A DNA stretch of 64,000 bases, taken from positions 2,044,501 through 2,108,500 of the forward strand of contig CATIUR010000014.1 in the NCBI GenBank assembly GCA_949592205.1, read 5' to 3'. This DNA is from Helichrysum umbraculigerum. Taxonomy: Eukaryota; Streptophyta; Magnoliopsida; Asterales; Asteraceae. The notes under the pieces were generated by a model, which was given only the letters and a program-made list of their open reading frames with translations, was not told the DNA's origin and ran no database searches. The stretch's first letter is position 1. Each line of letters begins with the position of its first letter. The position numbers and the translations under genes are program-made. Positions 1-10,000 of this stretch are shown one piece after another.

Positions 1-344
1 TTTCTATCCATTTGAGTAATCTAAGTTGTACCTGAAACTTATCTATTAGAATCAGTATCACTTATAAATATGTTCGCTCGGAACTAAAACGTCCCCCTTA
101 TCCTGTATATTATTTGTAAATTGGATCCTTATTTGTATAGTATTGTATTTAATTGTAAATAGTGGTAATTAGGAATAAATAATTAGTATAGATTAAATCA
201 CGTTCCCTGTGTTCGAACTTGGACTTACTTAAATAGCTATATTATACGAACGGGTTAATCTTGCCTGAATTGTGTGATAGTATTTATTTAGTATTTCCTT
301 ATTTAAAACTTGTGATTATAATTGCCTATACTTAGCACACATCA
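1..344 (+). repeat. G1 5' LTR, 3' portion only
   Basis: This is collinear with 46731-47074 of the middle LTR and with the end of the right LTR. The LTR ends at AGCACACATCA, six bases before the primer site. Over these 344 bases the left copy shows no private change by eye, while the middle and right copies each show about three. Confidence 0.93.
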
Positions 345-350
345 AGTTTT

Positions 351-368
351 TGGCGCCGCTGCCGGGGA
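351..368 (+). other. G1 primer binding site (tRNA-Asp type)
   Basis: TGGCGCCGCTGCCGGGGA follows the LTR by six bases. This is the primer-site type known from Athila/Tat Ty3 elements. The identical site in G2 is at 47081-47098. Confidence 0.85.
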
Positions 369-861
369 ATCGGTGTATTTTTATTAAAACTAATTATTTT
401 TCCCTGTATAATTTTTAATTCCAATACTTTGCAAAATTAATAAGAAATATCGGCTCACCCATTGAGAATACTGACAAAAACAAAGGTATAAGGAGAGTTC
501 AGCCCTACTTCATTGATTTATCATATAAGAAGTAAGGTGCTTCTCGAAAGAGATATGTTTTTAATAAGCTTCGCGCTGACCTATATCTCCGCTTTTGTGT
601 ACTATCAATGGAGCTACCGAGATCTATTGACTAGCTTTGTGGCGGAAACTTAACAACCATATTATAAAATTAAATTGTTGTAAAAATAACTAACAAAAGG
701 AAATTTGGGTTGGGATATTTTATTTTCGAAAATTTAATTTTGAATGTGTTTTATCATTAAATTATTGGGATTAATTTACGCCAAACATCATTTTTTCTTA
801 CTAACATTTTAAATTAGAATTAAAAGTACTACTAAACTCTGTTCTTGTCACAGATTGATGT
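369..861 (+). other. G1 untranslated leader
   Basis: A noncoding, AT-rich leader between primer site and gag start, nearly identical to the G2 leader (47099-47591). It holds GTGCTTCTCGAAAGAGAT near 538, resembling the GTGCTTCTCGGGAGACAACC motif just after pol (44160 and 53082). It ends in CTTGTCACAG a few bases before the gag ATG, a possible 3' splice site. No ORF of note. Confidence 0.7.
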
Positions 862-1084
862 ATGACCCGGACACTTAATCCGGATCCACTGAGTCCATTT
901 GACGAACCAGAATGAGAGTTTCATTCAAGAAGACGGTTATCATCTGTACCACATAATTTACCAGAACACGGATTTTCATCTGAAGAAGACGATTTAATAT
1001 TTCATAACAGTTTAGTCAAAACGGATGAATACGGTTATTACTCCGGTTCGGGGTTTGGAGAAGACAAAGTACCATCAAGACCAC
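862..1084 (+). pseudogene. gag: G1 gag, 5' end (broken by stop and by insertion B)
   Basis: The gag start of the Athila-type element begins ATGACCCGG and matches the G2 start at 47592. An in-frame TGA at 913-915 stands where G2 has CGA, a change expected from CpG deamination. The frame is then cut by element B, whose left target duplication ACCAC is 1080-1084; gag resumes at 14079. The start is the same as in G2 and in the related G3 element (62487), where the protein also begins MTR and is followed by a PFD/PFE-type acidic segment. Not functional as it stands. Confidence 0.9.
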
Positions 1085-1354
1085 TGTAGGTTCCATATAC
1101 GGACCAAATCGAGTAGCTTGAACTTGTATATAAAAGCGGAAATTAAACACACAAGATATGCTAGATGTTCACAAGTAAATGACCAAAACACAAAGTGTGA
1201 GTTTATATATAATCAACAAGTAAGATTACAAACACTTTATACTAGACACACAAAGATCAAAATAACACAATAATGAAGTTTTTCTCCTGTGATTTTCGTG
1301 GTGTTATGTGTGTGTTTTTGTGTTGAGGCTTCGTAAACAGAAACTGGCGAGTCT

Positions 1355-1364
1355 CTATTTATAG
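1355..1364 (-). promoter_or_regulatory. TATA box of B LTR
   Basis: CTATAAATAG on the minus strand, a canonical plant TATA box. The identical box in the other LTR is at 13812-13821 and is the one that would drive the element. Four palindromes lie immediately upstream. Confidence 0.75.
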
Positions 1365-1375
1365 CCTGGACCAAA

Positions 1376-1506
1376 CTGTATGCGACACAAGCTTTGTGTC
1401 GCATGAAGGCTTATGCAACATAAGCATTGTGTCGCATGAGATGATTCTGCGACACAAGCCTTGTGTCGCATAGAATGCTTCTGCGACACAGTGCTTGTGT
1501 CGCATG
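1376..1506. repeat. Palindrome cassette in B LTR (GCGACACAA/TTGTGTCGC)
   Basis: Four consecutive inverted repeats such as ATGCGACACAA - GCT - TTGTGTCGCAT, separated by 9-15 bp spacers. They lie in U3, directly upstream of the TATA box. The same cassette is at 13833-13963 in the other LTR. The motif recurs at 4449-5283 and 12929-13212 in B and in both LTRs of element D. Confidence 0.9.
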
Positions 1507-1616
1507 ATGACAGAAACTGTAAATAAACTAGAACTTAAACAATTCAATACGTAATTACAATTTCGACACGATTACAGACTGAGACCAACTGACAGACACA
1601 CATTGATGTACCAACA

Positions 1617-1628
1617 AACTCCCCCGTG
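1617..1628 (-). other. B polypurine tract
   Basis: Minus-strand CACGGGGGAGTT abuts the 3' LTR. The GGGGGAGT core is typical of Sirevirus plus-strand priming sites. C has the equivalent at 18846-18859. Confidence 0.8.
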
Positions 1629-1687
1629 TCTTCAGCTTGGTCTTCGAAAAATTCTTCAATTTTCTTCAGTCTTCAGATGTCTGGTCT

Positions 1688-4366
1688 TCAAACCCATCCA
1701 GGTGGAAAGTTTCCACCAGCGTGTATGCCGTAGGTGAAGCATATATCAACAATTTTCTGAAATCGTTTCGCTAAAACAGAGTTGAACTCGTTTCCTGGAT
1801 TGTAGCGAATCCGATTGTCGAATAGCTTCTTCATGTCATCTCTTGACAGATTAATCAAGCTCATTGGGTCAAATATTCTGAAGTTAGCTTTTCGTAGACC
1901 CCACAAAGATCCTGTCTGAGGCTCTGAATCTGGTACAAAAACTAAGACGGCTTCGCCAGTGTGAGCATCCAGTTCCCAGTAATGAAAACGTTTCAGTAGA
2001 TTGAATGGAACTGTTTCCAGAGCTATTTCAGTCAGACATTTAGCAGGCGGATAGTAAACTTTTACAATTGGCTGCTTGGTCTTTGGATCGAGCTTCTTCT
2101 TGAACGTGTACCTTGTACCCAGTACTGGTTTGACATAATGATATTTCTTTCGTTTAATTTCCTCACGCATGACCTTTTGAATAACATCTGCAACTCCATC
2201 ATCGTAAGGATTTATCAACTGAAGCTGAGTAAGACGAACGATGTCATGCTTTGGTAATGTACTCAATATCCTCAGTGATCGACGAAAGTACTGGATACCG
2301 TCAAGTCTTTTAATCATCAACCTTCCTTTGCTCACCTTCCAGCTTTTTATCAGGCCTGTATAATTACCACCAACCTGATATTTCTTGCATGTAACTGGAG
2401 CAGGTTCTGGATTTTTACCTTTTGGAAACCAGTTATCCCTTTCTCTGATGGGCATTTCCTTGTCAAAAGATACACATTCAGATGTATCAAGAGGGAAAAT
2501 GTCATTGTAATTTGTCGTTTCTCGAACAGGGACTGGTTGTGCTTGTGAAGAACTGGAGGGTGCAGAAGATTCTTGAGCAGGACCAGGTTGAGAAGAAGAT
2601 CCTGGAACGTAATTGAACGCTGGCCCTGACTCATCGTCTGAAGAATCCGATAATACAACACCCTCTTGAGGATAGGCTGGACAATCAGAATATTCTTCAT
2701 CAGGATTAAGCTCTTCTTGTTCAAGATCAACATCATCGTCATTATCAGCGGAGTTGAAGTCAAAAGGTTCTTCAGGCGCACGATCGTTATTGTCAACCGC
2801 ATATTGAAAGTAAGTCAGATTACAATACGTGTAATCTACAGCTAACGGTTTTGGTTGCCCTGGTTGCTCAATAATATACTCAAGAATAAGAGTTGTTTCA
2901 TTAATATCAGAAGCATTTACATTTTCAGGATTTACATTTTCTTCGCCTTCGGCGGAAACCCTAGGAATTGATTCTAAGGCCGGTTGGGCTGTCTCCCCCG
3001 AAGCAATAGCTTGGGTTTCCAGCTGCAGAACCTTTGTCTTCAATTCTTCATTCTCTTTCTCCAAGCGAGAGATCCTAGCATCCTGAGCTTCAGAAACTGA
3101 TGCTTGAGCTTCCATAGTCTGCTGCATCTTTTCAATCTTTGACAAGAGCTCCTGAATGACAGCTGGATGAGGAGTGATTGGAGTTTCAGTCCTTAGGGGC
3201 TCAGAAGATGTGGAAGTGGAAGTACGGGAACATCTGACCAGAGGATTCAAATCAGCAATGTCAGAAACATCTCGAGGCCTTTTTCCTCGGGTAGAAGATT
3301 CAGGGAGTGGAGAAGAAGGCTGATAATTATCGATCTCAAGATCAAGATCTACCAACTCTGGATCAGCTACAACAGGCTGAACTGGCGGTTGTTGAGCTGG
3401 AGGTTGTTGAACCGGAGGCTGCTGAACGGGATGCTGTTGAACGGGTGGCTGCTGAACCGGAGGCTGTTGTACTGGGGGCCTCGGGATTTGAGGTTGCTGA
3501 GCAGGTGGATCATTAAATTGTTCGCCTGGAGGAGGTACATAATCAGGATCCACAATGTGACCGAACAACGCAACCTCACGTTCCGGTGCTTCGACTGACT
3601 TCGCAAACTTTGTACAAGCAGTATAAATTCTGGTATTCATCGGCGTTTGCGCGTAGGTAAAAGAGTTGATCACTGGAAGATCCGAGTGCAAATGGTTGAG
3701 TAACAGCTGAGTGAATCGGGGATACAACGCCCATTTGTCTTTATTATCCAAAGCGTTGTTCACAAAACCCCTGAAGATATAGCCTGAGAAGTTGAAGGGC
3801 TTGTTGTATATCAGGGCAAGAATAGCAGAGGCAGTCGCAAATTTCATCCCTTCGAGACCTGCCTTGCGACTGGATAAGCACACAATGACGATGTGAGCCA
3901 GATACCTCCAAACCTTTGTCATATAGGTTTTCTTGTACTGATCAACTGGAATGTCTTGATAACCAATCGATCGCATGCCCTGAGCAATAGCAGCTGAAGA
4001 AAACTGGGTGATCATGTCAGAATTATCACCGAATTCGAAGAAATCTCGAATAAGCTGCTCAGAAAAGATGACTTGGCGGCCGCGGACAGTAGAAATGATC
4101 CTAGTATCAGCTTCATCATAGTTTACCACCGCATTATCCCAAAACTCGGTAATGTGATTTGTCAGGATCCGAGTATCTGCAGTGATAGCTTTGTAAATAC
4201 TCGAGCGTTGAAGAAATGCGATCATTGGGCGATACGGGCGGGAAGTCTCGACCGTTGTATTCATGAACGCCACAATGTTGTGACGTGGCTCCCAGAAGTA
4301 TTTAGAGATATCGATCTCTGGGAGTGCTGGAGCAGCTGGAGCAGCTTGAGCAGGTTGTTCAGCCAT
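1688..4366 (-). CDS. B third ORF (envelope-position protein), single exon
   Basis: An uninterrupted 892-residue ORF between pol and the 3' LTR, the position of the envelope-like ORF of Sireviruses. Visible parts: a globular N-terminal domain (about 1-270; FWEPRHNIVAFM near the start, hydrophobic stretch around 165-205), a PVQQPPVQQ repeat (about 290-330), a predicted coiled coil (about 405-460, heptads such as RISRLEKENEELKTKVLQLE), an acidic serine-rich linker, and a basic C-terminal domain (about 665-892; IKRLDGIQYF, HTGEAVLVF). I see no signal peptide or clear fusion peptide, so an envelope function is not shown. The N-terminal domain resembles what plant databases call a putative plant transposon protein domain (from memory). 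The C element homologue is split by introns. The function is unknown. Confidence 0.85.
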   Translation of the reverse strand: MAEQPAQAAPAAPALPEIDISKYFWEPRHNIVAFMNTTVETSRPYRPMIAFLQRSSIYKAITADTRILTNHITEFWDNAVVNYDEADTRIISTVRGRQVIFSEQLIRDFFEFGDNSDMITQFSSAAIAQGMRSIGYQDIPVDQYKKTYMTKVWRYLAHIVIVCLSSRKAGLEGMKFATASAILALIYNKPFNFSGYIFRGFVNNALDNKDKWALYPRFTQLLLNHLHSDLPVINSFTYAQTPMNTRIYTACTKFAKSVEAPEREVALFGHIVDPDYVPPPGEQFNDPPAQQPQIPRPPVQQPPVQQPPVQQHPVQQPPVQQPPAQQPPVQPVVADPELVDLDLEIDNYQPSSPLPESSTRGKRPRDVSDIADLNPLVRCSRTSTSTSSEPLRTETPITPHPAVIQELLSKIEKMQQTMEAQASVSEAQDARISRLEKENEELKTKVLQLETQAIASGETAQPALESIPRVSAEGEENVNPENVNASDINETTLILEYIIEQPGQPKPLAVDYTYCNLTYFQYAVDNNDRAPEEPFDFNSADNDDDVDLEQEELNPDEEYSDCPAYPQEGVVLSDSSDDESGPAFNYVPGSSSQPGPAQESSAPSSSSQAQPVPVRETTNYNDIFPLDTSECVSFDKEMPIRERDNWFPKGKNPEPAPVTCKKYQVGGNYTGLIKSWKVSKGRLMIKRLDGIQYFRRSLRILSTLPKHDIVRLTQLQLINPYDDGVADVIQKVMREEIKRKKYHYVKPVLGTRYTFKKKLDPKTKQPIVKVYYPPAKCLTEIALETVPFNLLKRFHYWELDAHTGEAVLVFVPDSEPQTGSLWGLRKANFRIFDPMSLINLSRDDMKKLFDNRIRYNPGNEFNSVLAKRFQKIVDICFTYGIHAGGNFPPGWV

Positions 4367-4448
4367 TTCTACAAAAATAACAGTAATACAGCCAAAACTC
4401 GAAATGCGTTAGCGTTAGTACCAAAAAATAATTCGCGTTTTATTTTTA

Positions 4449-5283
4449 CAAAAGTTCTGCGACACATCAGTTGTGTCGCATGAGGTTCATACGACATAAG
4501 GACTGTGTCGTATAAGAATAATACGACACAAGCATTGTGTCGTATGACACGTGTCACGCGGACAGCATTTCCCCTGCATTTAGCAATAATTGAGAAATTA
4601 ATCTCGAATGCGACATAGTCGCTGTGTCGTATGGTGTGTCGTATAAAGTGGGTACGACATAACGTTGGTGTCGTATAAAAATACGACATAAGGACCGGTT
4701 ATCAATACGACATAAAAACCAAGAATCTATGCGACATAACGACTATGTCGTATGTTATGTCGCAAAGATGAACATCAAAGCAACCCAGATTCGATCGATG
4801 AAAGTTTTTTTGGGGTTTTCGAAATCCAGTCATACCCTAGGGTTCGTACACAACAGGGGATCAATAATATGTATTTATCTAACCCTAATAACCCCTAAAC
4901 CCTAAATAATTTAACGAAAAACCGAAACCCTAAAAACGTAATACGGGTCGATCGAATTCAGGACATAATACGCGATAAAAACACGAAAGAATTATACCTA
5001 AGGATGCGCAAACAGATGATGAACAAGAATCGAGCAACAAAACGCGAAGAAAAGCCTTCGAAATCACGAATCCGATCGAAAAACGCTTGTGTCGCAAAAT
5101 CGCCTTTATGTCGTATAGTTTGTGTCGTGAAAGATTTGAAAACGTAAATGATTATGTCGTATGTTGTGAATAGTTATCCCTGACCCACATACGACATAGT
5201 ATACGACACAAACAAAACTGACTTATACGACATAGATGTTGTGTCGTATAACAGGAGTACGACACAGTGGTTGTGTCGCACAA
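4449..5283. repeat. Palindrome-rich region upstream of B third ORF
   Basis: Many copies of TGCGACACAA, TTGTGTCGCA and the variants with ATGTCGTAT or TACGACATA, in direct and inverted order, lie just upstream of the third-ORF start (4366, minus strand). No ORF here looks coding; ORFs rich in RH and CR repeats arise from the repeat itself. A telomere-like run of CCCTAAA-type sequence occurs at 4880-4935. A T-rich run lies at 5319-5350. Confidence 0.85.
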
Positions 5284-5543
5284 AACACAAATCAGAAATT
5301 TTCAAGATTAAAAATTCGATTTTTTTATTTTATTTTTTTTTTTTTTTTTTGTGCCGATTCGGATTTTGATTTTTGAATTTTTGCATAGAAGATGATTTGT
5401 GGCTAAAAAAAAATTAAAAAGAAAAGATACAATTTAAAGAATATTAAAGAGATAAAACTAAATATAAACATAAAATAAAAGAAACAAATACAACTAAAAG
5501 CAAGAAATTTATAAAATCGTTTTGGTGACGGAGTTGAGATACT

Positions 5544-6340
5544 GGTTAGGGATCATACCGAAATAACATGCAATTATTAGGAATAGAAAGTGTTATTTTG
5601 ATTATCAGTATGTTTGTCCACTTTAAATTTACGTGGCACAGTTAAAACACGTTTTATAAAAATTATTTCAAGACGATTATCGATATTGTTTGACCACTTA
5701 AGCATGTTACAACCGAGTTTGTGGAGTTAACCTTTTATTGTTAGAATGTATAAGTCTCTGTGGCACCCACCATTGATATACCCCTATACTCTAGACAATA
5801 ACATAGTTTCCATATTTAGAAAGAATAAAGAAAGATCATTTTTAAGAATCAGGCTAGAGTTGACAGGTCAGTACAGAAGTACAGCAAAGCAACCTAACGT
5901 GATTCAAGTATAATCAAAACTAATCGCAGTCAAACTGAAGTTGGAGTTTCCCAAACAGCGACCTTGGTAAGTATGATTTAGGATTAAGCAAAACCGATCG
6001 CAGTCAAACTGAATTTGGAGTTTCCCAAACAGCGACCTTGTTCAGTATCATTAAGATTTTTTAAGTGCATTGACCTGTAATTTCTTAACCCCAAGTTTAT
6101 AGTAACTGTTACCAGTTCTGTACTTTCGTACAACAGAGGCAACAACCAGCATAAACTCCCAAATGATTTCAGATAAAAGTTCCAAAGATAGAAATATGTT
6201 AAGCTACGTTAAGGAATTAAGACATTGAGTCGTACATCATACGGAGTTTACCACAAGATAATAGACACATATTTAAATGATTTCTTAATAACCCAGAGAC
6301 AGGTGTGTATCATGCCTACCGGTACATCGCATGATGAAGA
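5544..6340 (-). ncRNA. Conserved 3' noncoding module of B
   Basis: There is no ORF, but on the minus strand a series of sequence blocks matches element C (24258-25075) and the Ty3 elements G1 (44735-45400) and G2 (53655-54310) in the same order. Blocks on the plus strand are at 6312-6333, 6211-6241, 6113-6141 (hairpin with TTGTACGAAAGTACA on the minus strand), 5862-5890, 5731-5750 and 5600-5629. B also holds two hairpins with stem GTTTGGGAAAC (around 5950-5965 and 6015-6035). It may be a structured RNA or a regulatory DNA segment; ncRNA is a working label only. Confidence 0.6.
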
Positions 6341-6539
6341 CAATTTTCATAAAAACAGTTTTAAGTGTGTCAGATAAACCTACTGACACATCAAAGATAA
6401 AACTTAAAATTCTATTTTGTGCATGTCACTCGATGTACTATCTTATCCCAAGTTGTTTACAGACTCAACTCAACGTCTATTTTAAAAATGTAGCAACCAT
6501 TGCATTTCCTTGATACTAACGAGTATAAAGAGTGGCGGT

Positions 6540-6543
<4 letters not shown>

Positions 6544-6575
<32 letters not shown>
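6544..6575 (-). repeat. Poly(A) tract just after B pol
   Basis: A run of 32 T on the plus strand (A on the element strand), about 40 bp after the pol stop and followed by GGC. Element C has a shorter equivalent (14 T, 25343-25356) at the matching place. The 200 bases between this tract and the conserved module show no other feature. Confidence 0.8.
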
Positions 6576-6579
<4 letters not shown>

Positions 6580-6616
6580 GAAAAGCAAATAAACTGTACA
6601 GAAAATAAGTCACAAA

Positions 6617-9600
6617 TCATTTCTTGAGATCAAGGGAAATCATCCCTATCATATCCACAAGTTCGTTGAAACGAGCACGCGAAAAAGCTTTAGTGAATAA
6701 GTCGGCCTTTTGCTTAAGGGTATCTATGTGAATGAGGTCAATTAAATGTTTCTCATAGCAATCTCGTATGAAGTGAAACCTAATCTCTATGTGCTTGGTC
6801 TTAGAGTGTTGAACGGGATTGCGAATAATAGATATAGCAGCAGTATTATCAATATGAATAGGAGTCAAAGTAAGAAGTAACCCATAGTCACGCAATTGAT
6901 GTTGAATCCACAAAATCTGTGAACAACAGCTTGCAGCAGCAATGTATTCAGCTTCCGCTGTTGAGGTGGAAACTGTGGTTTGCTTCTTACACTGCCAAGA
7001 CACTAGTCGAGAACCGAGGTATTGGCATCCTCCTGTAGTTGATTTTTTATCCGAATTGCAGCCGCCATAATCAGAATCAGAATAGGCAGTGAGAGCGAAA
7101 TTTTTCTCATTTGAGTACCATAGACCAAGTGATGGTCTATATTTGAGGTAACCAAAAATTCGCTTCACAGCCTTCATGTGAGAAACTTTGGGCTTTGATT
7201 GATATCTGGAACAGATAGACACAGCAAACACAATATCTGGTCTGGATGCAGTGAGATACATCAATGATCCTATCATAGAACGATAGTCCCGCTCCTTGCA
7301 ATCTTCTTCGTGTTCAGCAGGTCCGAGTTTGTGATCAGTTTCAATGGGAGTACCATATGGCTTACAGTCATGGAGTTCATACCGAGTCAACATGTCATTG
7401 ACATATTTGGACTGATGAATGTAGAAACCCTTGTCAGACTGCTCAACCTGTACACCTAGAAAGAACTTAAGTTCTCCCATGGCACTCATCTCAAACTCGG
7501 ACTTCATAATCTTCTCGAAGTCTCTACACAAAGAATCATTTGTTGAACCAAATATGATGTCGTCCACGTAAACCTGCACAAGTAACAAATCTTTTCCAAC
7601 CCTTTTTATGAAGAGAGTGCTATCAATTTGGCCTCGTGAGAAGCCATTTCTCGTGAGATGATTTGCCAACCTCGCATACCAAGCTCTTGGAGCTTGATGA
7701 AGACCATATAATGCCTTGCCTAACTTGCACACATAATCAGGATGGTTTGGATCTTCAAAACCAGGAGGTTGCAAGACATACACATCCTTCAAAACCTCTC
7801 CATACAGAAATGCGCTCTTGACATCGAGTTGATAAACCCGAAAACCTTTAAATGTCGCATAGGCCAGAAAAATGCGAATGGACTCCAATCTTGCAACTGG
7901 AGCAAACACATCATCATAGTCCAAACCCTCAATCTGAGTAAAACCTTGAACAACCAGCCGAGCCTTATTTCGAATAACTACGCCTCTGTCATCTTTCTTC
8001 ACACGATAAACCCAGCGAGTTCCAATTGGATCGACATCCATTGGTAAAGGAACCAACTCCCAGACATCAAGCTTTTTGAATTGATTCAATTCTTCCTGCA
8101 TAGCCTCAACCCAGTATGGATCTTTCAAAGCTTCAACAATTTTCTTTGGTTCATGCTGAGACAAGAAGCATTCTTCCAATTCTTCTTCAACACAGGCAAA
8201 ATTGGCAGATGAAGATTCTTCACGGACTTCATTAGCAGCAGATTGATGCCTAGTTAAGACACCTTGTTGAAGATCACCAATGATGTTTTCAGTGGGGTGA
8301 GTAGAATGAATTCTAAGCTGAGGAATCGGATCAGGCACAATGATCGAATCCAAATTTGACAGATCACCTCAAGGATTTTCAATTTCAACTGAGCTATTAG
8401 TGGCAGTATCCTCATTGTCAATTGGTGTGACAATATCGGTTTCAGTTTGAGGATTTGAGTCAGAAGCCACTTGATCAACATCGGAGGGATTGTCATCATT
8501 GACAACATTCTCAGGAGGTACTACTCTAGAATTGGAGATTGAGTCGTCAGAGGTAAGATCCAATCCATGAAGTAGAGACACCACCTGTTCTTCTTCACTA
8601 AATTTGGGAAGATTGAAAGAGTCCACCAACTTATCATACTCAAACAAGGAATCAGGTCCCTTGCCTTTTGGAGAATCAGTATATTTCATAAACCTTACTT
8701 CAAAATGTTCTTCTATTCTCCCAGTAGACTTGTTGAAAACTCTTTTATTTGGAGAGTTCACAGAATATCCCAAAAATAACCCATCGACTGCTTTTTCATC
8801 AAATTTGCCTACCGAGTCCTTAGTAATTAAAATTGAGCAAGGACACCCGAAAGGCTCAAGAAACTTCAAATTTGGTTTGCGATTATTCAGCAATTCGTAA
8901 CATGTTTTCTTTCGCTTTTTAACAATCGAAACCCTATTTAACACATAGCAGGCAGTGTTAACAGCTTCTGCCCAAAAAGTGGTTGGCAGATGCGCATCAG
9001 ACAACATGGTTCTTGCTGCCTCAATGATTGTCCTATTCTTTCTTTCAGCTACTCCATTTTGCTGAGGAGTACGAGCAGCACTAAACAGATGAAAGATTCC
9101 CTTTCAAAGACAATATATTTCCAAAGTTCTGTTCTTGAATTCTGTTTCATTATCACTGCGCAGTTTCTTGATTTTCAGATTACACAGATTTTCCAGTCTG
9201 TCGAACAAGTAAGTTAAAGTATCAGCGGTTTCATCCTTTCCAGCCAAGAAATATACCCAAGAAAACCTTGAGTAATCATCAGTGACAACCAGACAGTATG
9301 ATTTTCCTCCAATACTTTTCTTATTCACAGGACCGAACAGATCCATGTGAAGCAACTCCAATGGAGATTCAATAGAGTTCACCTGCTTAGACTTATGGAA
9401 CTTCTTGTGTTGTTTCCCTTTGAGACAGGAAACGCATTCATCATCTGTTACGAATGACTTTTTAGGCACACCTAACACAAGATCATTATTAACAAGATAA
9501 TTCATTCTGCGAAAATGAATATGTCCCATTCGTCTGTGCCAAAGCAGTGAATCTTTAGAAGACGCTTTTGATAGCAAACAGGTATGCTCCTTGGTAATCA

Positions 9601-9976
9601 CAATTTGCATATCCAAAATGTACGAGTTGCGTACACGGGGTGCTCTCAGTAACACCCATTCCTCGGGAATAACAAATCCCGGTTTCAAAATTAAACATTC
9701 AACATCTGTAAATGCGGTAGTGAACTTCTTGTCGCAGACTTGAGAAACACTGATCAGATTGTGTTGCAGTTCCTCGACATAGTTCACTTTATCAAAACTC
9801 ACTTGCCCATTAGACAGAGTACCCTGACCCGTGATATTACCACCTGTATCTCCCGCAAAAGCAACATGTCCTCCTCGATATGGTTTCACATCAGACAGAA
9901 GGGACATGTCACCAGTCATGTGCCGTGAGCAGCCACTATCCACATACCATTTACTTCTTTGTATATGATCTGACTG
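6617..9976 (-). pseudogene. pol: B pol (protease, integrase, RT, RNase H), two internal stops
   Basis: A Ty1-type polyprotein in the order protease (DSGCSRHMTG at about 9940), GAG-pre-integrase (LLWHRRMGHIHFRR), integrase core (LLHMDLFGPVNKKS, TDDYSRFSW), RT (QLDVKSAFLYGEV; YVDDIIFGS near 7570), RNase H (SDSDYGGCNSDKKSTTGG; STAEAEYIAA). The frame is continuous except for TGA codons at 9104-9106 and 8369-8371. It would copy the element RNA and integrate the cDNA in the nucleus. No ATG precedes the protease motif; the frame opens after a TAG (9977-9979) that also looks like a 3' splice site. Intact C pol (25406-28816) is the closest relative here. Confidence 0.93.
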
Positions 9977-10000
9977 CTACAGCACAACATAGAGAGAAAG

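Larger units (their letters stand above)
1085..1616 (-). repeat. B LTR (3' LTR in element orientation)
   Basis: 532 bp, TG...CA on either strand. On the minus strand a TATA box (CTATAAATAG, 1355-1364) lies about half way along. The stretch upstream of it, 1376-1506, is filled with palindromes of the ATGCGACACAA type. It is the partner of 13542-14073. Confidence 0.95.

Noticed and set aside
1688..4366. Calling the third ORF a true envelope glycoprotein
   Set aside because: No signal peptide, no clear transmembrane anchor or fusion peptide, and a coiled coil plus basic domain instead. Only the position fits an envelope gene.
4880..4935. CCCTAAA-like stretch as an interstitial telomere repeat
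   Set aside because: Only a few imperfect units (AACCCTAATAACCCCTAAACCC), too short and degenerate.
4449..5283. Regularly repeated palindromes resembling a CRISPR array
   Set aside because: Repeat order, length and spacing are irregular, there are no cas genes, and the DNA is a plant retrotransposon.
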